Source: SW10 sp965657795 (GTDB lineage Bacteria > Verrucomicrobiota > Verrucomicrobiia > Verrucomicrobiales > Akkermansiaceae). Taken from it: DNA of 64,000 nucleotides. The DNA is taken from contig CBFHQJ010000001.1 of the NCBI GenBank assembly GCA_965657795.1, positions 1 to 64,000 of the forward strand, in the 5' to 3' direction. Shown here one piece after another: positions 41,583 to 49,211 of the stretch; position 1 is the stretch's first letter, and each line of letters begins with the position of its first letter. The position numbers and the translations under genes are program-made. A model generated the notes under the pieces. That model had not been told where the DNA came from and did no database searches. It saw only the letters and a program-made list of their open reading frames with translations.

Positions 41583-42800
41583 CTAGGATTGAAGGTGATC
41601 GTCGAAGGCTTCTTTGACCAGCTTGAGGGCGTGATTGACTTCGTCGGCGCTGACGTTGAGGGGCGGCAGGAGACGGACGATTTCGGGGCCGGCGGGCGGG
41701 ACAAGGAGGCCTTTTTCGATGAGGGCGGCGCAGAGATGGATGGAGGCTACTTTGCCTTCGGGGATTTCGAGAGCCTCAAGATTCAGGCCGATGCCGAGAA
41801 GGAGGCCGTGACCCCGAACCTCGGTGATGGCGGGATGATTCCAGTCCGCGATGTTCTCGCGAATCTGCGTTTCGCGGGCTTTGACATTTTCGGTGAGGTC
41901 TTCCGCGATGATGGTTTCGATGACGGCCTTGGACGCTGCGCAAGCGAGGGCGTTGCCGCCATAGGTTGAACCGTGGCTGCCGGGACCGAGGAGGTGCGCG
42001 TGTTTTTCGGCGACATAAAATGAGCCGATGGGGAAGCCTCCGCCCATCCCTTTGGCCCACGAGATGCCATCAGCGACGAGGCCGGGGGCGATGGTGTCAT
42101 AGCCATTGAGGTCGCCGGTTCTGCCGAAGCCGCATTGCACCTCGTCGAGAAGAAGAAGGATGTCTTTTTCTTTGGCGAGCGCGGCAAGGCCTTCGAGGAA
42201 TTCCTTGGTCATCGGGTTGACTCCGCCTTCGCCTTGGATCGGCTCGAGAAGGAAGGCGGTGGTCTTGTCGGTGAGGGCGGCTTTGACGGCATCGAGGTCG
42301 TTGGGCTCGACGTAGGTGAAGCCGGTCGGAAGGGGATCGAAGCCTTCGTGGATTTTAGCCTGCGCGGTCGCGGTCATCGCTCCAATCGTCCGGCCGTGGA
42401 AGGACTTGTTGAAGGTGATGACATCGTAGCGTCCGGTGGCTTGTCCAAATCTCCGTGCGAGCTTGATGAGTCCATCGTTCGCTTCCGCTCCGGAGTTGGA
42501 GAAGAAGATTTTGCCCGGATGTCCAACGACTTTTTCAACGATGAGTTCGGCGAGATCGGCTTGCTGCTCAATGAAGTAGAGGTTGGAACAATGCATCAGG
42601 GTGGAGGCCTGTTCGTTGATGGCTATGGTCAGAGCGGGGTGACAATGGCCCAGCGAGCAGGTCGCGATGCCTGCGCAAAAATCGAGATACTCACGACCGC
42701 GCTCGTCCCAGACTTTCGTGCCGTCACCGCGGGCGACGGTGAGGGGGAATCTGCCATAGGTTTCGAGGACATACTGTTTTGTTTTTTCAGCGGTGGTCAT
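41583..42800 (-). CDS. argD: Acetylornithine aminotransferase
   Basis: PLP-dependent class-III aminotransferase of arginine biosynthesis. From ATG 42800 it has 405 residues. Motifs: LDFCAGIATCSLGHCHPAL, FFSNSGAEANDGLIKLARR, NKSFHGRTIGAMTATAQ, LLLLDEVQCGFGRTGDLNGY and the PLP lysine in ISWAKGMGGGFPIGSFYV. Its start overlaps the upstream transporter stop by four bases. Related class-III enzymes (ornithine or GABA aminotransferase) are less likely by length and motif. Confidence 0.9.
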   Translation of the reverse strand: MTTAEKTKQYVLETYGRFPLTVARGDGTKVWDERGREYLDFCAGIATCSLGHCHPALTIAINEQASTLMHCSNLYFIEQQADLAELIVEKVVGHPGKIFFSNSGAEANDGLIKLARRFGQATGRYDVITFNKSFHGRTIGAMTATAQAKIHEGFDPLPTGFTYVEPNDLDAVKAALTDKTTAFLLEPIQGEGGVNPMTKEFLEGLAALAKEKDILLLLDEVQCGFGRTGDLNGYDTIAPGLVADGISWAKGMGGGFPIGSFYVAEKHAHLLGPGSHGSTYGGNALACAASKAVIETIIAEDLTENVKARETQIRENIADWNHPAITEVRGHGLLLGIGLNLEALEIPEGKVASIHLCAALIEKGLLVPPAGPEIVRLLPPLNVSADEVNHALKLVKEAFDDHLQS

Positions 42801-43705
42801 GGTTTTGTTGGTTGAGGTGTTATCGTTTTTGCGGTGGCTTTGGAAGCCTGACGATGAACCATCAAGGTGGCCGTCAGGGTGAGGGCTGCGCCGAGGAGTT
42901 CGATCAAGCCGAGAGTCTCTCCAAAAAGGAGCCACCCTCCAAGGCCGGTGGCGATGGGAAGGAGGAGTTGCATCGAGGCGCCTTTTGAGACTTCGAGGTG
43001 CCGGTAGGCGAAGGTCATGCTGAGTTGTCCGGCGGCCACGATTAATCCGGCGAGCAACATCAGGCTAACTGCGGGAAGGGTAAAATCGGGTATGGATTGG
43101 TGGGTCACGGGGATTGCCAAGGCAACGCAGTAGGCTGCCTGACTCATGAAAATAGTTGAGCCGTGTTCGTTTTGGTGGAGGTTCCGGATGAGAACGACGA
43201 CGGCAGCGGCCACAATTGCGCCCACAATTGCGATCACATCATAGAAGCCGATTCCTTGACCGAGTGACTTGGGTGCGAGGAAAATAAGGAGGCCAATAAA
43301 GCCGATAAGGATCCAAAAGAGTTTTCGGGCTGAGAGAGCTTCTTTGAGAAAGGCCCGGGCAAGGAGGGCCGCGAAGATAGGGTAGCTCAGGTTGATGACG
43401 ACAGCGCGGGCGGCACCGAGTTCGATTACGGTGATGTAGTAAAAGGAAACTCCGATCGCACCGAGCAATCCCCTGACGATAATCTTGGGCCGGTCGATGA
43501 GTGATTTGATTCTGAGCTGTCCGGACCTTTGGTAAAAGGCGAGTACGACCATGGTTCCGGCGATCCCCCGAAAAAGAGTGACCTCCCAACCGCCGCAGGC
43601 CGGAAGGGCAAGCGCGAGCGCTCGCACCGCAAGGGTGTTGACGGTGAAAAAGATGATCGAGAGCATCATGAGGAAGATGCCCCGGTTTTCGGAAATGGAG
43701 TTCAT
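42797..43705 (-). CDS. DMT-superfamily (EamA) transporter
   Basis: 302 residues with about ten membrane helices in two EamA halves (GLLGAIGVSFYYITVIELGA in the first, LMLLAGLIVAAGQLSMTFAY in the second). The family exports amino acids, nucleosides or other metabolites. Translational coupling to argD (overlap 42797-42800) hints at an amino-acid substrate, as inference. The leader upstream holds two hairpins (43711-43775). Confidence 0.85.
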   Translation of the reverse strand: MNSISENRGIFLMMLSIIFFTVNTLAVRALALALPACGGWEVTLFRGIAGTMVVLAFYQRSGQLRIKSLIDRPKIIVRGLLGAIGVSFYYITVIELGAARAVVINLSYPIFAALLARAFLKEALSARKLFWILIGFIGLLIFLAPKSLGQGIGFYDVIAIVGAIVAAAVVVLIRNLHQNEHGSTIFMSQAAYCVALAIPVTHQSIPDFTLPAVSLMLLAGLIVAAGQLSMTFAYRHLEVSKGASMQLLLPIATGLGGWLLFGETLGLIELLGAALTLTATLMVHRQASKATAKTITPQPTKP

Positions 43706-43710
43706 GGTTC

Positions 43711-43775
43711 GCTTGGTGTCGAAGGTGCCAAGCGCGGCGTTCCGAAGAGGGGAGTCCCAGGGAAGCGCCGCGTGC
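43711..43775 (-). promoter_or_regulatory. Two consecutive hairpins in the leader of the transporter-argD operon
   Basis: Hairpin one: GCTTGG and CCAAGC (43711-43716, 43728-43733), ending six bases before the start codon and able to cover the ribosome binding site. Hairpin two: CGCGGCGTTCC pairs with GGAA-CGCCGCG (43733-43743, 43761-43772) with one bulged base, with an inner GGG/CCC stem. It could be a leader attenuator or a dispersed palindromic repeat. The remaining ~225 bp up to murG show no gene I trust. Confidence 0.45.
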
Positions 43776-44002
43776 TGGGGCGCCTCCGGTGTCGTGTCTT
43801 AAAATCGAATCACATCACCTGCGCCAAGCGGAGCCAAAGGGCTGCTCGTCGGAGGAGGTTCAACTGAATATTTAGAATCACAGGGCGTCGAATCTCCTGA
43901 ACCGCAGGAAATGTCAATGACAGAACTTTGATAGAAAGGCGATTTTTCCTGCATTTCGCAGTTCAAAAAATCGCTCCAAGCCTTTAGCTTTTGCAAAACA
44001 AC

Positions 44003-45073
44003 GTGTCTAAGCCCCAAAAAATCATCATCGCCTGTGGCGGAACCGGCGGTCATTTATTCCCCGGGATCGCGGTGGCGCAGGAACTCAAGTCGCGGGGGCA
44101 TGTGGTCTTGCTCCTGATCTCGGAAAAGAAAGTCGATGCCCAGGCATCGCAAAAGTATTCTGATCTGCGATTTGAAACCGTCCGGGCGATTGCCAAGCCC
44201 CCGACATTTTCGCTGAAGATGGTCTCTTTTCTCTGGCGACTGCGCAAAACGATCAAGCAATGCGGTGCCATTATTGACCGCGAGAAGGCGGATGTTGTGT
44301 TGGGTATGGGTGGTTTTACTTCCTTTCCCCCGGTGGTTGCCGGGGCTAAGAAGGGCCTCCGGACCTACGTGCATGATTCCAATGCCATCCCCGGGCGTTC
44401 CAATCGAATGACGGCGAAACGTTGCACGGCGGTTCTGGTCGGATTGGAAGAAGCGTCAACTCACTTTCCCAACTCCGAGGTGATTCGCACAGGGACTCCG
44501 GTTCGTGATGAACTGGAGACATTGCCTTCAAGAGAGGATGCCTGCCAGAAGTTTGGTCTCGATCCCGCCAAGAATACGCTCCTCGTGATGGGCGGTTCCC
44601 AGGGAGCGCAACGTCTCAATGAATTGGTGGCCGAGGGAACAGAAGCTTCTGCCTGGCAAGTGCTTCATTTGGCAGGGCAAGCGGACTTTCATCGTCTCAC
44701 GGCTCAAGTGGGCGATCGTGAAGGATACAAGGTCCTCGCGTTTTGCGACGATATGGCAGCGGCATACGCGGCTTCCGATTTTTGTGTCGCAAGGTCGGGG
44801 GCTTCTTCGCTGACCGAGTTAAGCCACGCTGGCTTGCCTGCGCTTCTTGTGCCATTTCCTTTCGCGGCCGATGACCACCAAACTGCGAATGCCCGCGTCT
44901 ATGAAAAAGCGGGGGCCGCAGTCCTGACCCAACAGCGGGATCTCGAAGCCAAGACGATTACCGATATGTTGACCGAGCTTAATGACGGGCATCTCGAGAG
45001 CATGGCGGAATCGATGCGGAATCTGGCCGACCCGGATGCCGCCGCTCAAATCGCAAACGTAATTGAAGGATGA
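44003..45073 (+). CDS. murG: UDP-GlcNAc:lipid-I N-acetylglucosaminyltransferase
   Basis: Peripheral membrane glycosyltransferase making lipid II for peptidoglycan. I choose GTG 44003 (then SKPQKIIIACGGTGGHLFPG), 356 residues; a TTG at 43991 would add four. The glycine-rich loop CGGTGGHLFPGIAVA, the second-domain LLVMGGSQGAQRLN and the donor-binding ARSGASSLTELSHAGLPALL are all present. It overlaps the murC-murB fusion by four bases, so cell-wall genes are coupled. Confidence 0.95.
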   Translation: MSKPQKIIIACGGTGGHLFPGIAVAQELKSRGHVVLLLISEKKVDAQASQKYSDLRFETVRAIAKPPTFSLKMVSFLWRLRKTIKQCGAIIDREKADVVLGMGGFTSFPPVVAGAKKGLRTYVHDSNAIPGRSNRMTAKRCTAVLVGLEEASTHFPNSEVIRTGTPVRDELETLPSREDACQKFGLDPAKNTLLVMGGSQGAQRLNELVAEGTEASAWQVLHLAGQADFHRLTAQVGDREGYKVLAFCDDMAAAYAASDFCVARSGASSLTELSHAGLPALLVPFPFAADDHQTANARVYEKAGAAVLTQQRDLEAKTITDMLTELNDGHLESMAESMRNLADPDAAAQIANVIEG

Positions 45074-47370
45074 CCGTCGAGCAATTCAGTGAGAAACTTT
45101 TAAATCCGGATCAACCACTCCGGGTTCATTTGATTGGGGTGGCTGGTTCGGGAATGAGCGGGCTGGCACGCCTGCTGATCCAGATGGGACACCGGGTCAG
45201 CGGGTCCGATCGCGTGACTTCCGGTGAGACCGAGCGACTCCGTGATCTTGGTCTCGATTTTTCAACCCCGCATTCAGCGGAAGCAGTGCAGGGTGTTAAT
45301 GCGGTGATTTATTCTTCGGCAATTCGTACGACGAATCCCGCACTTGCAGAGGCTTTGGCTCAAGATATCGCCACCTTCCGTCGAGCGGAGTGCCTTGCCG
45401 CTATCCTTCACACCAAAGCCGGGGTGGTGGTTTCAGGTACGCATGGGAAGACGACAACTTCCTCAATGATTGCGCACATTCTTCGACAGGGAGATTTGAT
45501 GCCCTGCCACTATGTGGGTGCAGAGATTCCGGTCTTGGGCTCCAATGCCGAGTGGAATGAGGATGGAGAGTATTTGGTGGCGGAGGGCGACGAATCGGAT
45601 GGAACTTTGGCCCTTTACAAACCCCGTCATACCATCGTTCTGAATGTTGAGGAGGAGCATCTCGATCATTACACGCGCGGGATCGAGCAGATCCGCGAAG
45701 TCTTCAATACCCTGATGGATCAAACCACGGGTTCGATCGTCTACTGCAGTGAATGCGAGGAGGCCACGGGACTTTGTGGGGTTCGGGATAATGCTGTTTC
45801 ATACGGCTGGAAGGATGCCGATTGGACCGCGACTGATTTGTCCGAGCAGATCGGCACGGTGAGCTTCACGGTCAACCATAAGGGTAAGGAGTTGGGAAGA
45901 GTTCAGCTTGGAATTCCGGGATTGCACAATGTGATGAATGCTTTGGGAGCGATCGCGGTGGCCTCGGAGTGTGGAATCGACTTTTCGAAAATGAATCGCG
46001 CCTTGTCTTCGTTCGCGGGTGCCAAGCGCCGCTTTGAGACCAAGCATCTGAGTAAGCGGTATCGCATTGTGGACGACTATGGTCATCACCCGACGGAGGT
46101 CGCGGCGACCTTACAGACTGCCCGGAGTTACGAACCGGGGCGGGTGATTGTTTTATTTCAACCTCATCGCTTCAGCCGCACCCAGAAGTTGGCTGACGAT
46201 TTCGGAAAAGCCTTGCAGGCTGCCGACCTTGTTTTTGTCACTGATGTTTATGCGGCCAGTGAAGACCCCATCCCCGGCGTGAGCGGACAAACGATTGTTG
46301 ATGCGATTGCTGCCAATGGCTCGACGAAGGCGTATTTTGTTCCCGACCTGTCGACTGCGCATCATGCGGTGGGTAATGCTCTCGCGGATGGTGATTTATT
46401 TCTGACGCTGGGAGCCGGAAATGTTCATGAGGCCGGAAATAAAATTATTCGTGATCTAAAGGTGTTGGAGGAGATTCGGAACGAGACAGAGGTTTCGGAA
46501 ATCAAACTCTACGAGCCGATGTCGCGGCATAGTACGATGCGGGTCGGAGGTCCGGCCCAGTTTTGGATCGGGCCCTCGGAATTCGAGCAATTCGCCGAAT
46601 CGGTTTCCTTCTGCAAGGCCCGCGGAATCCCGGTGCGAATTGTAGGGCGTGGATCAAACCTGCTGGTTCGGGATGGCGGGATCCGTGGTGCTGTGATTCA
46701 TCCGGCCGGAGGGGCCTTTACCGCGGTTTCGGTTGAGGGCGATAACATCACAGCCGGGGCTGGAGTGCGTTTTAAGAAGCTCGCAAGCGTGGCCCGCGAG
46801 CACGGGATCGGCGGATTTGAATGGATGGAGGGCATTCCCGGAAACGTAGGTGGCGGACTCTGCATGAATGCCGGCGCGATGGGAGTGGAGACTTTTGATC
46901 AGGTGGTCTCGGTGACCTTTCTGGATGAGGACGGAAAGATCCGGGCTCGCAAGTGCAGTGAGATCGAAGCGTTCTACCGTAATGTCCCCGAGCTACGCCG
47001 GAACTATGCTCTTGAGGCGACCTTTGCCGGAGTTGTTTCAGATCGCGAAGCGATTCAGGAGAAGCTCGATGAATCCCGTCATCATCGGAATACCACTCAG
47101 CCGAAGGCTGCGAGTGCCGGGTGTACTTTTAAAAATCCCGAAATCTGTGGTGCGGGCCAGCTAATCGATGAAATGGGCTTGAAAGAGACCGGGGTTGGTA
47201 AAGCCGAAGTCTCGCCGGAGCATGGAAATTTCATTGTCAATCGCGGTAAGGCGAGCGCTTCCGATGTCCTTTCATTAATCGAGCAAATCAAGGCCAAGGC
47301 CAAGGAGGAACGCGGTGTTGATCTTGAAACCGAGGTGCAGATTCTCGGAGAGGACGATGTCGTGTTTTAG
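45070..47370 (+). CDS. murC-murB: Fused MurC (UDP-MurNAc-L-Ala ligase) and MurB (UDP-GlcNAc-enolpyruvate reductase)
   Basis: 766 residues carrying two consecutive enzymes. MurC, residues ~1-470: VHLIGVAGSGMSGLARLLIQ, P-loop GTHGKTTT (123-130), DDYGHHPTEV. MurB, ~478-766: FAD-binding GRGSNLLVRDGG and GFEWMEGIPGNVGGGLCMNA, then AGCTFKNPE and ETEVQILGED. MurB works one step before MurC, so the fusion channels two successive steps. In MurB the usual catalytic serine of GS-FKNP is a cysteine here (GCTFKNP), a plausible proton donor. Total length equals the sum of the separate enzymes. Confidence 0.94.
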   Translation: MTVEQFSEKLLNPDQPLRVHLIGVAGSGMSGLARLLIQMGHRVSGSDRVTSGETERLRDLGLDFSTPHSAEAVQGVNAVIYSSAIRTTNPALAEALAQDIATFRRAECLAAILHTKAGVVVSGTHGKTTTSSMIAHILRQGDLMPCHYVGAEIPVLGSNAEWNEDGEYLVAEGDESDGTLALYKPRHTIVLNVEEEHLDHYTRGIEQIREVFNTLMDQTTGSIVYCSECEEATGLCGVRDNAVSYGWKDADWTATDLSEQIGTVSFTVNHKGKELGRVQLGIPGLHNVMNALGAIAVASECGIDFSKMNRALSSFAGAKRRFETKHLSKRYRIVDDYGHHPTEVAATLQTARSYEPGRVIVLFQPHRFSRTQKLADDFGKALQAADLVFVTDVYAASEDPIPGVSGQTIVDAIAANGSTKAYFVPDLSTAHHAVGNALADGDLFLTLGAGNVHEAGNKIIRDLKVLEEIRNETEVSEIKLYEPMSRHSTMRVGGPAQFWIGPSEFEQFAESVSFCKARGIPVRIVGRGSNLLVRDGGIRGAVIHPAGGAFTAVSVEGDNITAGAGVRFKKLASVAREHGIGGFEWMEGIPGNVGGGLCMNAGAMGVETFDQVVSVTFLDEDGKIRARKCSEIEAFYRNVPELRRNYALEATFAGVVSDREAIQEKLDESRHHRNTTQPKAASAGCTFKNPEICGAGQLIDEMGLKETGVGKAEVSPEHGNFIVNRGKASASDVLSLIEQIKAKAKEERGVDLETEVQILGEDDVVF

Positions 47371-47784
47371 CGAAGACGGTCAAAGAGGACTGCAAGGTTT
47401 TTTAAATTGATTTGGAATCTTGGTAAACAGCCGGTTAAGCCGACTAAGGAGAGGAGACAGCAGCTCAACAATGCAGCATGGATGGGAGTCACTGGCCACT
47501 GGCACCCGCAGTATGTCCTCGCGCCATCCAAAGTTCATCCAGAAGATCAGACCGGATGTGATCGCTCCAAGGTCTGGGAAAAGAGAGTGAAGGAGCGGGA
47601 GTGATCTGATTTGTGGATGCCTGATCGGCATTGGTCTAATACCGAGTGGGATGAAGCGACCATCTTCCCTGTGTGAGTGTTCTCAAAATCGATAAGATGA
47701 CGGGTGTTAATGTTTGAGATGACCATGATGTTTGGAGGTGGCAATCATCATTGCTACCTTGGAATGGTTCGGCATGATTTGGGA
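47371..47784. other. Intergenic region without a recognisable gene
   Basis: About 410 bp between the mur fusion and the sulfatase. Short open frames exist on both strands (for example 47407-47604 plus, 47380-47631 minus), but none has a convincing start, composition or motif. I see no transposase relic or strong hairpin. It should hold the sulfatase promoter. Confidence 0.6.
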
Positions 47785-49128
47785 ATGATTTCTAGAATCT
47801 CTCTCCTACTTTTTACTGCGGCGTCTGTTGTTTCAGCAAAGCCGAATATAATCGTTCTTTACTCTGATGATGCAGGGTATGCCGACTTTGGCTTTCAGCC
47901 GAATTGCGCGGCTGAGATGAAGAAGCTGACTCCCAATATCGATCGAATTGCAAAGGAGGGAGCCCGGTTTTCGAACGCCTACATGGCGGGATCAGTTTGC
48001 TCACCTTCGCGTGCGGGTTTGATGACCGGGCGCTATCAGCAGCGGTTTGGTTACGATAATAATCTCCCTCCCGGCTTTCAAAGTGGACTGGAGTTGAAGG
48101 AGAACTTCGGAGTGAAACATCTCAAGGGGCTGGGTTACACCACCGGGCTCGTGGGCAAGTGGCATTTGGGATATCCGGATGAGTATCACCCCAACAAGCG
48201 GGGCTTTGATTGGTTTTATGGACTGCTGCAAGGCTCGCGACCCTACCATGAGATACCGAAGCCGAGTGCCCACCGGGTGATTCAGGAGAACGGCAAGATT
48301 ACCAAAGAGAATGGTTATGTGACCGACCGGTTTGGTGATGCTGCTTGCCGCTTCATCCGTGAGAGTAAAGAGAAGCCCTTCTACCTTTTCGTTTCATTCA
48401 CGTCACCTCACGGCCCCCTTCAGCCGAAGCCGGAAGATGCCAAGAGGGTGGCACATATCAATCAAAAGAAGCGCGCCAGCTATGCCGGGTTGGTGGTGAG
48501 TCTTGATGACAATGTGGGCAAGGTGTTGGACTGCTTGAAGGCTGAGGGCTTGGATGAAAATACGATCGTTCTGTTTACCAACGACAATGGCGGGCAGACC
48601 TCGACGGGAGCAGACAATACTCCGCTTCAGGGGAAGAAGGGAACTTTGTGGGAAGGTGGCGTGCGAGTGCCCTGGGCGATGCGGTGGAAGGGGAGGATTC
48701 CAGCTGGAAGTGTCATTGATAAGCCGGTCATCGCGCTTGATCTGCTCCCGACCTTTTTTGAGGCGGCGGGAGGAACGGTGAAACCGGATTGGAAACTTGA
48801 TGGGAGGAGCTTTCTGGCAGGACTTGATGGAAAGGCGAAAACCACGACGGTGACGGAAGCACCCAGGCCCTTGTTTTGGAGGCAGGGCGGCAGTGGCGGT
48901 CCCCGGGCCATGAGGGAAGGGAAGTGGAAGATCGTTCACAATCGGAAGAGTGGAGACGGGCCCGCGCTCTTTGATCTCAGTCAGGATATCGGGGAGTCGA
49001 AAAATCTCGCGAGGGAACAACAGGAGGTGCTGGAGGCGATGTTGAAAAAGCTCAACGCCTGGGAGAAGCAGTTGGAAGAACCGCGTTGGGGCCCCGGTGC
49101 TCCTTCGAAGAAATCGAAAAAGAAATAG
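47785..49128 (+). CDS. Exported arylsulfatase-type sulfatase
   Basis: From ATG 47785 (MISRISLLLFTAASVVSA) it has a signal peptide and 447 residues. Catalytic motif VCSPSRAGLMTGR with Cys72 to be converted to formylglycine; metal ligands in LYSDDAGYADFG (Asp28, Asp29) and LFTNDNGGQT; TTGLVGKWHLGYP. It hydrolyses sulfate esters, probably of marine polysaccharides. The true activating enzyme is not in the window: the FGE-fold protein at 7623 lacks its cysteines. C-terminus KKSKKK. The ORF extends to 47704, but the added residues are not signal-like. Confidence 0.92.
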   Translation: MISRISLLLFTAASVVSAKPNIIVLYSDDAGYADFGFQPNCAAEMKKLTPNIDRIAKEGARFSNAYMAGSVCSPSRAGLMTGRYQQRFGYDNNLPPGFQSGLELKENFGVKHLKGLGYTTGLVGKWHLGYPDEYHPNKRGFDWFYGLLQGSRPYHEIPKPSAHRVIQENGKITKENGYVTDRFGDAACRFIRESKEKPFYLFVSFTSPHGPLQPKPEDAKRVAHINQKKRASYAGLVVSLDDNVGKVLDCLKAEGLDENTIVLFTNDNGGQTSTGADNTPLQGKKGTLWEGGVRVPWAMRWKGRIPAGSVIDKPVIALDLLPTFFEAAGGTVKPDWKLDGRSFLAGLDGKAKTTTVTEAPRPLFWRQGGSGGPRAMREGKWKIVHNRKSGDGPALFDLSQDIGESKNLAREQQEVLEAMLKKLNAWEKQLEEPRWGPGAPSKKSKKK

Positions 49129-49160
49129 GACGTCACAAGATTGATCGCTGGGATCCCAAC

Positions 49161-49193
49161 AAAAAAAGCACCGGTATTGCTACCGGTGCTTTT
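49161..49193. terminator. Bidirectional terminator between the sulfatase and TSP3/LamG genes
   Basis: A 10-bp stem (AGCACCGGTA with TACCGGTGCT, 49167-49176 and 49181-49190), loop TTGC, with an A-run before it and TTTT after it. It serves both convergent genes. Confidence 0.9.
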
Positions 49194-49211
49194 GGATTGA
49201 TTTAATAGAAG

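Noticed and set aside
43799..43954. Short minus-strand ORF ending LGAGDVIRF upstream of the transporter gene
   Set aside because: The ending recalls polysaccharide-export proteins, but it has only about 51 codons, no signal peptide and no partner genes, and it overlaps the murG upstream region. I could not support it.
47380..47631. Minus-strand 83-codon frame in the mur-sulfatase gap
   Set aside because: No start context, no motif and no conserved composition; nothing links it to a transposase or known family.
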